A DNA stretch of 64,000 nucleotides, from assembly GCA_051294375.1 (NCBI GenBank), contig CM119269.1, forward strand, positions 21,313,665 through 21,377,664, in the 5' to 3' direction. The stretch is from Paraspadella gotoi. Lineage: Eukaryota > Chaetognatha. The notes under the pieces were generated by a model. It saw only the letters and a program-made list of their open reading frames with translations. It was not told the origin of the DNA and did no database searches. Within the stretch, counting starts at the first letter, position 1; each line of letters begins with the position of its first letter. The position numbers and the translations under genes were made by a program. Of this stretch, positions 23,957-36,624 are shown in pieces.

Positions 23957-24288
23957 TTTTATATTGGTTGTACCAATTTCATAGGCTTGACAAAGTCACG
24001 CAGTGTAAAAAGCTTTGTAAAAGAGAAGAAGAAAAAGGCTAATAACGACATTAAAGATAATAAGAAGAAGGCAAAGACGAAGGAGAACAAGAGAGCGAAA
24101 GACGCGATGAAAGAAAAGAAGATGGAAGGGAGGAATGAAGAAAGAGGAGGAGCAGAAGGAGGAGGAGGTTTTGAAAAAAAGAAAAGAGGATTGAGGCCTC
24201 TCGAAGCTCGCGACTGCTTCATCTCCTTTTTTGCGGTTTTGCTTTTTTTCATTTGCATATGAAAAGAGTCTCGTCGCTTTGGTTCGAA

Positions 24289-24379
24289 TGCTGAGGGTTG
24301 TTTCGAACTCGGCCACTTTCGCTATCGTCATCGTTATCCGCGTAGCTATCGGGATTGCTATCGGCATCGCTCTCGTTAT
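24289..24379 (+). CDS. Possible signal-peptide or membrane-anchor exon
   Basis: An ATG at about 24289 opens a short frame, MLRVVSNSATF, followed by about 20 almost uninterrupted Ile/Val/Ala/Gly/Leu residues, ending at a strong donor (GTTAT|GTGAGTGAG). A hydrophobic first exon ending at a donor is typical of secreted or membrane proteins, and it lies 1.6 kb downstream of the CCAAT cluster. No second exon was found, so this remains a guess. Confidence 0.2.
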
Positions 24380-24609
24380 GTGAGTGAGATCAATATAGCC
24401 AACACTAGTGATTGGCGAAGCAGTCTAGGTCGCCGGAAATGTCTGATGTGTGATTACAATTGGACCAACTCAAATATAGTATTCCAAAGAAACATTGAAA
24501 CGACTCGAGTGTTCTCCTGTCAAAATGTTATCGACGCTTTCGGTAATTATAAAATAGCCTATAATGAATTCGGTACAGTTTTTCCAAATATCTTTTTAGG
24601 GCAGTCAAA

Positions 24610-26129
24610 ATAAAATCTTTCTTTCCTTTTCTAACAACTAATATATGAGAAATTTGAAGGTATAGAAATTCAAAAGTTTAGAATTTTTATCGAGAGATGC
24701 ACAGTTCTCTCTCTCTCTCTCTTTCTCTCTCTCCTTCCGCTTTCCTCAAACACAATCATTCCTGTCTTTATCCCCGTTCCGCCCAAACCTCATCACAGTT
24801 CAATTTTTATTCGCTCTTTTCATCACAAAAGGAAATAGGAAATGTAGGAATGGAGGAGGGAAGGATAAAACTGGGTGGAAGGATAAAAGTGGGTGGAAAG
24901 AGAGCGAGAGAGCGAGACGCTGGAACAAAAAGAGATGGAGAGAAAGCGTAAAGAAACCAGGGATGCGGATTTGAGACGCGATTCTAAAGATAGAGCCAAA
25001 CTTCGTCAATGGGGTGGGTCAGAAGTTTGATTTGGAAACTTTCCAAATGAAACTTTATACATTTCTGAGAAAACTTTCAATGGAGCAAAATTTTCTAAAA
25101 TGGCAAGAAGCATTAGTAATTAATTTTTTAATATTTATTTATAGATAGAAAAGGTCAAAAATTTTTTTGGGAATTTTTTATTTTTAAAAGCAGATTCAAA
25201 TAGCTTATAAAAAGTTATCTACACAAAGTATAATTCTTTTTTCAATATTTGGATGATAAGTGGGTTTAAATTGAGAAAAACCTTAAAATATCATCATCAT
25301 CATCCGATGATTTTAGCAGTTTTTACTTATTTTTAGTAATAAAACATCACAATTTTAAAAAGTTGTAATTATATTTTTTGCTTAACTTTTTAAGCTCTAT
25401 AGAATCAATTAAAAAAACTTAAAATATCCAAAAAAAATTTTTAACATTATATAAATTACTCATGGTTCGGAACATTTTTGCAAAAAAATATTTTAACACA
25501 ATAATTAATACCAATAATGGATTAGTTTAATGCTGTTCCCATTAAAATTTGAATTTGGTCGGCTACCGCTACTAAAGAGGCACACGCAAGAGTTGGAGGC
25601 GGCGAAAAACAAACGCAATAATTATCATTGGATTAGTATTTGATCTTTTGTTCTCGGTTGAGTAAAAACAAATAAATTAATTAAATTAAATTAATAAATT
25701 ATATTATTATTATTATATTATAATATTATAATTATTTATTTATTTATTTATAATTATTTATTATATTGGTTGTACCAATTTCATATATTATATTATCATT
25801 ATAGTATAATGTTTCAAAGTTAGATAATATGATGTATATTGACGTTGTACAGTTTTCTTTGTCTTAATTACTTTTCTTTAGTATAGGTTATTTCTTTCAA
25901 GTAAAGTAAAATATTAGATTTTCATAATATTATTCTATTCTATTGTATTGTATTCTATTCTATTGTAGGAAAATTAGTCAAAAATTTATTTCAGAAACAT
26001 GTAATTGTAAATAGCAAAAATTGCAAGAAACTGTTCTTTTTCCCTTTAAAACTACCAATTTGTTCTCTTTAAGACACGATGCGCGCCCTTTCGTCAGCAG
26101 AATCGAAGATACTCAAAGAAAAGTTCCAG
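24610..26129. other. AT-rich stretch, no gene recognised
   Basis: Includes a short CT array at 24704-24732, a purine tract at 24840-24950 and TATTA-rich DNA at 25690-25800. The segment 25210-25300 (TACACAAAGTATAATTCTTT and CATCATCATC) has relatives at 55540-55640 and 27990-28030, so it is repeat-derived. Confidence 0.55.
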
Positions 26130-26457
26130 GGCATATCTTAACTGATCAATATAAAATTTTAACACATAAATAGTTTTAGTATTTTCTACTCAACCCAATT
26201 TTAAAATCAATGAAATAACCACTGGTTTGCAAATGACAGCGTATTTCTACCGGCGCTTGTAAAATTGTCACCATGTACAAATAACCGAACGTCAGCCTTC
26301 GCCGAATTGTAAACAAATGCTTTTTGGTTTTCGATCGCTTGTAATTCTTCCGTCGTGATTTTGGCCGAGTAACAATTTGTAACTTTCTTCCGTTTTATTT
26401 CTTTTGTTTTACCTTATTTAATATAACTATTGTAGTGGTAGTATTTCATACCCCACT

Positions 26458-26640
26458 ACTCGTCCGAGAATAAGCAGCACCTATGGCGCCGGAGGTAGCA
26501 CAAGCTCCCCCCAACCCAAAGGACTCGGGTTCGCGCCCTGCTGATTCACACAAGTAAAAGCGGGACGGGGCGTCTAACCTACCTGTAGTGTCGGACTACA
26601 GCCCGATCCGAAGTTCGGGACCTTGTGTGCAACGGACGGT
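26458..26640 (+). mobile_element. tRNA-derived SINE (family A), diverged copy
   Basis: Shares AACCCAAAGG, CGGGTTCGCGCCC (B box), GACGGGGCG, a CCTGTA motif and GATCCGAAG with the 47-63 kb SINEs, in the same order, but with many substitutions. Probably an older subfamily. Confidence 0.6.
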
Positions 26641-27147
26641 AAACTGCTCGCGGCATCGTCTTCCACACTATAGTGAATACTCAATCCTCTATTAATATAT
26701 TAGGCTAAATAGATTCGTCAGTTATTACAGGAGCTAGTAATAAAGACGACACTATTTTTCTCTTCTTCATTATGCAATGAGAAATGAGGAAACCAACCAC
26801 TGACCAAGCAAAATATGACAAAATTGTATTTGCATGTTGTAGTTTTAGAAACATATTCCTTTAAAATATATTTGTAAATATAAATATTTAAAAGCAAAAC
26901 AAGAAAAATTTCTTTAAAATATGTAAGTTTAAATGATATCAATTTTAATAATTATTATTAAAAGCAAAATAAAAACAATTTAGCATATTTTTTCGAGTCT
27001 AGAGTCTAGACTAATCACCAAATCGGTGGTGGGTGGGATGTTGGCGCGATTTAAAATCAGGCAGTGTGTAGGAGATAGGCGGACAGAGGAAGGAGCAGGG
27101 CGTTAACCTGGAGGTCTTTTTGAAAAATCAGGCAGTGTGTAGGATAA

Positions 27148-27440
27148 GGCGTAGTGAAAGTTACATACGAAAATTCTAAATGTCAATTATGAACAACATA
27201 CCATCAGTAAACATTAATTTGTAAAAAAAAAAAATTATGTTCTTCAATTTCGCAGTAGGCTATATTTATATATAGTACTATCCTTATAAAATCAAAAAAA
27301 TTAAAAATAAGCTTTTTTTAATTTTGATTGCATATTTGAATTCCTCGACAAAAGTTGAAAAAAGTAAATATAAGTCATTTTTAAAAATTCTTTCATTAAG
27401 TGAGTTAAAAATTTAAAAATTTAAAATTTAAAAAACTAAA
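27148..27440 (+). mobile_element. Half copy of the TAAGGCGTAG fold-back element
   Basis: Begins TAAGGCGTAGTGAAAGTTAC and follows the left half of the element at 41010-41590 for about 290 bp (GCAGTAGGCTATATTTATAT, CATTAAGTGAGTTAAAAATT) before the similarity stops. Confidence 0.7.
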
Positions 27441-28193
27441 GCAGATCCGACTAAAAACCTCAAAACAAAAAAACTTCTAGCGCTGCCTTTATAATTCATT
27501 TAGTCAGTCCGTCAGTACCACCCCAAAAGCTTGTCAGAATGACACTGAGATAATGTTAGAACATGTGTGAAATATTATGCCTCGCCTCGCCTCGCCAACG
27601 ACAACGATGAAGACAACGACGACGACGACGACGACTACAACGTCGTGATATCGTGACTCATACGCTTCTTATTTGGGAGACGCGTTGCGAGCGCTTTATA
27701 AATCTTTTTTGATTAGTCAGTCGGCCAGGGAATTTTTCTGTTTTTTTTCCCCTTTTTTTCTTTTTTTCCTTTTGGTTTTTTTTTTTTTTTGCTCTTTCTA
27801 TTTCTTTCTTTTTATCTTTTTATTCTCTCCTCTTATCTTCTTCTCTCTTATCCCTAACCATTAGGCCGGAACAGGTTAAAATTAAAAAAAAAAATTTTAA
27901 TAGATTCTGATAGAGCTTTAAAAGTTAGATAAAGGTTATTAATATAACTCTTTTTAAATTTTCATCAATACAATAAAAAAAATTTTAAAACCATAAATTT
28001 CAGTCAATGATGATGATGATTATTTTTTTTAAGGTTTAACCAATATACATTGTGACAATTTTACAAGCGCCGGTAAAAAAAAGCTGTCATTTGCAAACCA
28101 GTGGTTATTTCATTGATTTTAAAAATTAGTTGAGTAGAAAATGTTAAAGTGATTTATGTGTTCAAATTTTATATTGATCAGTTAAGATATGCC

Positions 28194-31100
28194 TTGACAG
28201 TAAGTGGAGAAAGTTGGCTTGAAAAAATCGGGTTTTATTTTCCAACTCACTTTTTTTAGATTCTATTCAATTTTTTCTCTTACTTTTCGACAGTAATAGT
28301 GTCGGTCATCAAAGTTAATAAATAAATTTAAATAAATAATATTATATATGCAATCTTCTTAAAGCAAAGAGGCTCGGTATGGCGGAAACATCGATTAGCC
28401 AATCCCGATGTCTCGAACACCAGAACTCAATAAAAGTCGGAGGAAAGAAGCGAAAACCAAGATATCCGGATTCAAGTGGAGTAAAAATCGGAAAATTACA
28501 TATTTAGTAACGTGAAAGACCAAAGCGGGAGATTCGGTTCTGATCGACGCAAATTGGTGGGGAAGATGACGTTTCACGTTTATGATTCTCAGAATCTCCC
28601 TCCCCCCCTGTACGATGTCTACGGGGGGGGGCGATTGTGAGGTTTTGTAGAGAAATATCCATGATCAGTATAATATTCAACGCATCTGATTTGTATTTGT
28701 TGATTTATTGCGAGATTTTTATTGAGCAGAGAGAGAGAGAGAAGAGGAGAGAGGAGAGAGATGGAGAGAGAGAGAGAGAGGAGTGAGAGATACGAGATAG
28801 AGTGAGATAGAGAGGAGAGAGAGATTTTATGCCATTCAAATTACTCAAATGTTCAACACAGTGATTTACATTCGAATGATCCTAGTAATTCTTCCCGATA
28901 TCCGCAGGCACGAAACTCCTATTGTCTTTTTTGTCGCCACAAAAAAGGAGGCGATAATAGTTATGAGGGTAAAGAAGAGGAAGAGTGTAGGTGAGAAGGA
29001 AGCGGAATGGAGTAAGGGAGGGAGTGGAAGCGCTGCAGAAAGACGTCATTTTTTTTCTAGCGGCAGGATCTCACACGCGTTCATCTTTTGCCTTCGTCTT
29101 ACTTGAGACACCCTGACACACAAAGAATTCAATTGAACAGGATTCAAGGTGGCTTTTCAACTCGTTTTTTTCCCGCATGGGGTTCATTTCGCTTCTAGGA
29201 AACTATCCCTGAGAGAAAAAAAGTGTTGTTATTGTTGTTGTTTAACCACATAAACAGGCTGGGTGGGCCGAATACTTTAAACTGCATGTCACTTGCGCTG
29301 ATGAAGGGTCGCGACATAAAGACTCGAAAACATGAAAGTTTTTATTATTTTTAATAAAACAAATCAAATTTTTTCATCGGAAAATAGTATCTAAAACGAT
29401 TATTTTATGACTTGCAAAATAATATAATGATATTACTTATTTTGTTTTTGAGGTGAGAAGATAGCTTAATAAACGTTATCTCAACTTTTAATAACTTATT
29501 TTTTTATTTAATTTTTTAATTTAAAGTAAGTTATCTGTAACTGTAGTAATCGAGTCAAAAATTTGGACTGCCGACTCCTCCTCTAGTTTTCATTGAAATA
29601 GAGTAATAAAATTGAGTGATCCATTTTCAGTTTTTAGATATTTTCTTTAAATATATCTATCTTCAATTAACAAAGCTGTATCCTATATCACTCTTTCTTA
29701 TCCTCTATTGACTATTATTTATATTTAAGGGCTTTCAGGACGAGATATTATAATATATTTTAAAGTTTAAAATATCAGCTATCGAGATGAGTATTTTATT
29801 TGTTCTCTAGACATAGAGTTTATAAAGAATGCTAAATAAATCGTGAATGTTCTGAGTATATTATAGTAAAAAATCTTTATCGGGTTCGAAAAAATAAAGA
29901 AAGAGAGAATGTCTCTTTTCTCACTGCTATTCCCTGAGAAAAACTCCCACTTGCCCTCTCCTACATCGCAGCACCACTGCAAGAAAGGTCTGATAGATTA
30001 AAAGAAATGTGTTCATGTACTTCTGACTTGAATAATGTCTCCAAAACTTTTATAGTTACGTACTTTTTTTTTTAAATTATTTAGCTTTAACTATCCTCAG
30101 CGAAAACCTTCTCTTAGTTTACTTCGGTTTTTTGTGTATTTCATGACTTTTATAATTAAAATTTGACGGGAAAGAAACTTCATAAAGAAAAGTTCGTCAT
30201 TTTTTGGCAGTGATGCTTTTTGACGGTGATCTTGTTTTCCTCGGAAACATCGTCTATACTAACCGACCGAGCGACCTTGATATAGGAATCCATGTTCATT
30301 TCCGGGCAAACCGGAACAAATATCTATAAATAACCACTACACGCGCGCAAATCCTGGATGTTGATGAAAAATGATGACCATTAAAGGCGTTTCCGCTGTC
30401 GGTTTAAAGCTCGTTGCCCCTCATACTCACGGACTGTAGTAAAGACGTAGGTGATAAGTTTGCTCTCCTGGCAATGAGGGGCATTAGCGTAGTCGCTGTT
30501 GAAATGCAGGCATTTGATGTGATATAAATGTTTTACTGCGGAGCTCATATTGTCATGTCTATTGGCATAGAACATTATAAAAAATTTATTCGCGGTCGAA
30601 TACAAATCAATAAAGCAAAATCAAAAAAATTGTTGCCATTTGAGAAAAACAAAAAATGACCATTTTGCAAAATTCGTATCTTCTTTCGGGTGTTTTTCAA
30701 TCTAATTTAGAAGGTCGTTTTTACGCCCGAGCTCTCATGATATTTGTGCGCTTACGAATTTTTAGCGCCTATTAATTTAATCGATGGCATAGTCAGCAGT
30801 GACTGCGAAGGCAGGTGGAGAGCGTGTGAGTTCTGTTTATACTTTCATAAGAGGGCGGACATCGGAAGAAGAAATGGGATTTTCGATGGACGGAACGAAT
30901 AAGCGGATATGGCGATTGTTGTGATAGCAAGAAGGATTGATTTTCGACTGTAATTTTATTCCGAGTAACAGTTTTCCATAACTTTAACAGACAGCTCTTA
31001 CTTCTCTATCATTCTTTTTCTTTTTCTCTTTCTTTCTATATTCTATCTCACATCTAATTATTATCGACCGGTTGCGGAAACTTGGTTGCAACAACTTTGT

Positions 31101-33400
31101 TTTTCTTAACTTACTTTGTTAGTTCAATCGATCAAACACATCTAAGGGGTCATTGTGCATACGCTTTAATATTAATTTAAGATAGTTTCGGCCAGTAAAA
31201 AGTACTCTTTTCATAGTTGATAAAAAAATAGAGAGATACCCTCTTCCGTATGATCTTTGAGGAAAACAATATGAAGCCAAAAATATATGAGCTGCGCAAT
31301 CTCCGGGATAAAAGAAAAAGAACAAAAGCTTTCGCCGTTAGAGTTATGGAATGATATTCGCCAAAATGTTATTCGGGATTAAATTTTTTTTTCCTCTCTC
31401 TTCCTATGACCAATATTTTTGTCGCATTGTTTGTGGAAATGGATAGTATCATTAAGACGACTCTGGTATACTTCGCCCTATTCTGCTTATCATTGGGAAA
31501 AAAAATGTATTTTAGGGTTAATACAATAGAGAAGAATCTTGCTCCGTACGCTGGTTGTGCTGTGTGTGAAAAAAATCCCGGTTTCTCTGTTTCCTCGCAT
31601 ATTGAACTCGAGGACGGACATTTCCTGCCTTAAGCTAACAAGGGTCAAACTCCCGTATCTGACATTCCTTCGACTTCGAGAACCAAAAAGAGAGAAGACA
31701 ATGAGGGGACTCGACCATTCGGCCCTCTTTTATAAGACCGTGATAACGAGAACGATCGTTAAACGCTTTTTGATTTAGGAGCGGGAATTCCCGGGAATGA
31801 ATTTTCCGATCGGGACTTTTCTTATTTTTTTCTCCCGGCGTAAGACCTAATAAGTCAGGGCGACTCAAAATTCGATTTCGTGTTGTTGTTTCTCACTTGG
31901 CTGACGAATTGGCCTTTCGGAAAACGAAATAAGGAACTTAATTATTATGAGTTGCGATTATGTAATTTTCAAGATAAATCTATGATTGATGTTATACACT
32001 TAACACGAAATGCAACTTAAATTAGCCAATATTAATATTTCTTATAAAGACTATATATCTTCCAGGTGACAAGTAAAGTTAACAGCCATTTATGCCTTTA
32101 GTCAATATAAATATAACGGACCCGCTCTATTTCGGGTCGTCGGGACTGATTTTTCTGCTTGCTCCGGCTTACAAGGAAATTCATTTCAAGCGGCACTCCC
32201 GAATCAAGTGATGAAATTATCGTCTTCATCTCGAATTAATAAACTACTGTTGATATATTAAAAAATTCTTAATATTATAATTTATTACTTTGAAAAATCA
32301 TTTTCTCTTAAATTATCTATATGCCCCTGGTCTCTTACTTTCAGAGGCAGAAGTTAGTAGTACTCGAACTTTAATTATAATTTATATCAATAATACATTG
32401 AAGCAAAGGCCTCGATGTGTCTATATATATCACTGATATCTCAGTGACACTTTTCTCTGCGTCCCCGCCGCTTCGCAGTACTTCAACTCAAACTCAGAGA
32501 CTTTTTCTTTTGTCTACTTCTAGAAGACAAAAAGTGGACAAGAAGTCAAGAAGCGCAGCCAGCAATGGCCGCATTTGAAGCAGGCGTATCTCGTGCCTTC
32601 CTTGATTGATCACATTTGCCCCTATTTTTTTTTTTTGCTTTTCGCTTCTTTACTTAGCCTTACCTCACAGCGATAAGTTTCGACGCTGTCCTGTCCTTCG
32701 TCGGTTTTTGCCTTTTTTTTTCAAACTAAATATCATGTTTTAAATTTTTGGCTATTCTTTTAACGGTCAGCTCGATTAAAATCTCAGCTGCGTCTTTTAG
32801 CAGTCTGAATCAGTCATATTTTTTGTTGTTTTTTTTATATACCTAGGCAAATCTCCGCCCCCTGCTGCATGAATGAGGGACATTTCTCTCCCTAAAAGAC
32901 AAATAAATTTAGCATTTATCATTAAATCGAAGACGTGCTGAATCGTTTGATATCTGAGTTTGGATCTTTTACTTGTCGACTCACGTCTACTCAAGGAGCT
33001 TATCGTCTTTGGTAATCTTCGTTCATTACATATCCTCACCATTACTCAGATTCTACCTCTTATAAGTTCATTAATGTGTTTTTTCTTATTGTGTTTCCTC
33101 GTTATCCATCTTCCCTGTTGACAACTCCAATAACTCGGAATATTATAGTAATGATATATTCGTTTTTTCTCTCTCTCTTCACTTAACGTAAAAAATTTCA
33201 CCCTTTTACCAATTTTTGCTTGTTTCTATTTATCAAAAATTTTTTTAATTTAGGTGTCGTCCAAAAATTTTTTTCTGTAATTATTTTAATTTATAATTTT
33301 CCACCTCTCGCTTTCTAGAGAAAAAAATTCTTTTGGCCTGAAAGCGCTATTAACTGTTCGCTCGTCAATTAACCTAGCCTGAAAACTAACTTATGCCCGT
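28194..33400. other. Mostly AT-rich stretch; only isolated weak exon candidates
   Basis: Contains a GA-rich patch at 28727-28825 and a degenerate hammerhead motif at 29290-29335. A minus-strand frame at 30563-30432, between an acceptor-like CAATAG and a donor-like CC|GTGAGT, reads KHLYHIKCLHFN and is the only exon-like candidate; its family was not recognised. Nothing else could be supported. Confidence 0.4.
29285..29336 (+). ncRNA. Degenerate hammerhead ribozyme motif
   Basis: CTGATGA at 29298-29304, then a stem II of GGGTC/GACTC type and GAAAACATGAAAG. One extra A and loss of the GUC/GUA cleavage triplet suggest a decayed copy of the family. Confidence 0.35.
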
Positions 33401-33419
33401 TAAACTATTGAGCTCTGGC

Positions 33420-35195
33420 AAGATTGAGCGACGTATCTCAACGGGCAGGGCCACTTTCTCCACCTCTGAACCGTCCGCGACAAAAAGCCACTCTAGCGAC
33501 GGGTAGCTATGGCCGCTGCTTCTCAAAAATTTTCACAAGCTTATAACGTCCGATTCACCACTACATTGCCCTACGTCAACGCGGCTCGCCCTCCTTCAGA
33601 AAGTACCCAAGTCCATAAGGATTCGTCTAAGAGCTGGCTAACTATCAATTCTTGGACAATGCCGTGTCCAACCCTTCTTTCCCACGAGGTTCGAGTCGCA
33701 CTTGGATATTATGCGGGTATTCTTCGCGTAGAGAAGACGGGCCATTCGGGCACCCTACGACCCCAAGTCCCACTGGCTGCCTCATCGTTTGCATCGAGAA
33801 GGCGACGCGGCTCGTCAAGTCACAGCACATGAGCGACCGGCAAAAGTACGTGGGTTATCGCCTCTCGCTTTCCAATCGGCGGATCTATACGCCGAGCTCG
33901 GAAAATAATCAGTGTAATACATGGCAACGGCGCCTTGGAACAGTGGCTTCACCGAGCGCATCATGCTCTTTCCAACGCCCGCCCCTGCATTGCCGCCGTT
34001 CTCAATAAAGTACTCAGTTGTCGGGTGGAAGAACCGGATCTTACGAGTGTCCAAGTTGCTCTGACAGGTTCGACTTGTAGGAGGTCGCTAACTAATGCTG
34101 GTTTACTTTCATGGATGCTCCAGCGACGGCCGGCGACCTACGTGAGGACATTGTGCGTGCACATGTAGCCGGTCTAGCGTCCTAGGCGTCGAACCATGGC
34201 ATCAATGTCAAGGAACTACTCCTGCCGTAGATCCGATTCCGGCAGTTCTCTCTGAAGCGGATAATCCTGCTGCCACCTTGACGATAGTCTTGGTACGCCC
34301 AGTGCTTTACGACAATCACAAAGATCGATGCTTTACCTTCGACGTACAGTTGATGTGAACTTCCCGCATGGAAGGTCGCTTTAACTGACCGGGGTCACAG
34401 AAGGATCAATCTCATTGAAGGACTCGGCGGTCAACGCCGTGCTGCGTACCGGCGCAAAGTCATGCTCCATGGACTGCTGCGGTGCGGAGGACGGGAATTC
34501 GAGAGCTCAACCGATAGAGGTACGGGTTAGTGACACGAAACAAGGCGAGGCCGATCTGGCTATATCGCCATGCGCCCTCATGACCACCTCCTGTAATCGC
34601 CACCTGCAGACCACGGCATCCGTTCGCAAGATTTCAAGCGTGCGTATTATGTGGAGGCGACCACCTTGCCCGTAGGGATCAATGGTGGCCTCGGGCTAAG
34701 GCCAACGAAGATGAAGAGAATTTGATTCAGAGAGGGCGAATCACTACGACTAAGTATTGGAAAGCCCACGCCATCGAACTCTACCCCCACGACTGGGAAA
34801 TAAGAAGCTCTATTTCTAAGCGAGTATTTCCATGGCCGGCCGGCCGCGTACTGATACCCGTCGAGGCGCGGTCGTCTTCTACGTCGAGCCCGCCCCGCGC
34901 CCTCGCCGCAGCCCGAGGAAGGAAAAAGGAAGAAATAAAAGGCGGAGGGCGAAGAGACTCAGGGGGTGCCGCCTTGACGGAGGAAGGAGATAAGTCCGGA
35001 AAAGGAAAAAGAGAAAAGAAAATGACGAAAGATTTCTGCGCTGCGCCAGAGTCGGCGGTGGGGAAGCGTGTCGACCGGGGGGAAGAGAAAAAGAAAAAGA
35101 AGCAAAAAAAAAGAAGACGGGTAAGAGGAGGAAGCGAAGCAGAGAAGACGGCCGAGCGAGGGAAGAAGAAAAAAACGGAGAAAAAGAAAACGTGA
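33420..35195 (+). pseudogene. Intronless, indel-ridden dyskerin (H/ACA pseudouridine synthase) copy
   Basis: Dyskerin is the catalytic subunit of nucleolar H/ACA ribonucleoproteins (rRNA pseudouridylation, telomerase RNA stability). Family blocks appear in correct order but in changing frames: WPLLLKNF (33510), SHEV (about 33690), LRVEKTGHSGTL (about 33723), TGCLIVCIEKATRLVKSQ (33775), ATYVRTLCVHM (34136), KDSAVNAV (34418) and a Lys/Glu-rich tail ending at a stop at 35195. The catalytic Asp codon of GTLDPK survives one base out of frame. The span of about 1.75 kb matches a full-length intronless coding sequence. Indels fall every few dozen bases while codons around them stay intact, which fits uncorrected read errors as well as it fits a processed pseudogene. 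No start codon could be fixed. Confidence 0.75.
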
Positions 35196-35639
35196 AAGTT
35201 GAGCTTTCGTAGTTAACTGATCTTGTCGGGAATTAAGCCGCAATTACATTAGCCGTTACGTAGAAATTAAACCGTTTGGACAAATTATTTTTTCTCGCTT
35301 TTGTTACTGTTACCTTCAAGTTGTATCGCACGATGTTCATGATTGAATCGCAGGGGTGAAGTTTTCTTCGGGTATTATTCCTTAAAACTATTATTAATCT
35401 TCCTTTTCGTTTAAAGTGTTTCTTGTTTCTTTTTTCAGGAATTGCTCTCAGTGTCGAAAAACTTTGATCTATGGACAATTGGCGACAAGAAAACGCGGAA
35501 TACAAAAAAAGGACGGCCCTCTTTGTTAACTGGCTCTAATAACACACTACTTTCGTTCACGCGTCTATTATTTTACGTTCTCGTTTCTCCGTTTTTCGTG
35601 TACATTTCTATGAAACACTACAATTTTTTTTTGTTCTAA

Positions 35640-36100
35640 TTAGATCCATTTCTCAGCTGATCATCACTCTTCACCATAGAGTAAATCAATACAATGCGTC
35701 CGTTTGGTAGTATATTGGCAACGTATTTCGTGGGTCATCGGCCAACCGAATTCTAATTGGGACTGGAAATGCTTAGGCATACACCGAGAGCCATGAGCGT
35801 GATATACGAGAGCATGTTCGAACGTTACGACGCCAATGGATGGCCCCTCCGCAATTCTAGCTCGCTCGATTGCTCTGGAGATATGAAGAGAGCAGTCTCA
35901 ACCTCGGCTCTTGGATTTTCCTAATCTCGCCTTAGCTACAAAGGAATGCCGGAGAGGACGTCGTCTTGAACTCAGTAGCAACGCTATGATGCGTCATCTG
36001 CTCGTTCTCAACGTACGACCTGATGGGCCTGACCTCAGACGCTGAAAAAGACCGGCTTCGTACTATTGGCTGTCTTTGTAATTCTTGGGGTTTCTCTCTA
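35640..36100. other. GC-balanced stretch with coding-like texture, not assigned
   Basis: Codon-like composition with short open frames in all plus frames (for example YESMFERYDANGWPLRN). It may be the frame-broken upstream part of the adjacent glutathione S-transferase-like fragment, but no N-terminal thioredoxin-fold motif could be recognised. Confidence 0.25.
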
Positions 36101-36131
36101 AATAATTATTGCTAATTTTATTTAACCACAG

Positions 36132-36580
36132 ATTTTATGTTGCGTATCATGTGGCCGAGCAAGGTGGGTCGGACTTCCGCACTAGAACTGGACGACAAAA
36201 GCTCTAGCTTACAGAAAATTACTGTTTTCGTTCAGGTTGGCGTACTTTACGCAAAAATTCTAAGACGCGCTTCCGAAAATACGCGGAAATATGTTGGTGT
36301 GACCGGCATGGAACCCTTCGAGAAGTTCCTTGGCGACAACCCGTGCGCGGCCGGCCAGAACTATCTCTTGGCGCGGTATTTCATTCTGTTTCGAATTATG
36401 TGTTATGGATCGCAGCAGTCGTGGCGTTCTTATAAAACCGAGAGATTTGTCTGGAATGACATGGAATCCCAATGCATTGCAAGGCCTTTCACCAGTGCAG
36501 GCTTTCGCAGAGTCTCCTAAAGAGTTAAGCGTTTATGGATGTCGCCCACAAGTTTTTCAATGGGAGCCGATGAACAACAA
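36132..36580 (+). pseudogene. Glutathione S-transferase-like C-terminal fragment
   Basis: After an acceptor-like TTTAACCACAG at 36131, an open frame reads VFVQVGVLYAKI (compare the RLYFDxGxLY helix of delta/epsilon/theta GSTs), then MEPFEKFLGDNPCAAGQN, which matches the LExFLxxNPYxAGxxLTLAD signature at the start of the C-terminal helical domain. Beyond it the match continues only loosely and across frames. GSTs conjugate glutathione to electrophiles in the cytosol. No N-terminal domain was found. Frame noise resembles that of the neighbouring dyskerin copy. Identification rests on one motif block. Confidence 0.35.
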
Positions 36581-36624
36581 TGGATAGTCAGAAAAATGGG
36601 GCGCAGATGAATCCCTATTTTCCA

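Larger units (their letters stand above)
26130..28193. mobile_element. Region bounded by ~150-bp inverted repeats
   Basis: 26130-26280 and 28044-28193 are inverted copies sharing GGCATATCTTAACTGATCAA, AACCACTGGTTTGCAAATGA and CCGGCGCTTGTAAAATTGTC with few differences. The 1.76 kb between them contains a SINE and half of a fold-back element but no transposase frame. Either a non-autonomous transposon or two opposed copies of a repeat. No target duplication was found. Confidence 0.6.

Noticed and set aside
30381-30605. Minus-strand exon with His/Cys residues (KHLYHIKCLHFN)
   Set aside because: Splice-like borders but no recognisable family or neighbouring exon; mentioned only in the description of that stretch.
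34722-35195. Independent lysine-rich protein
   Set aside because: It lies in order after dyskerin blocks and matches that family's basic C-terminal tail.
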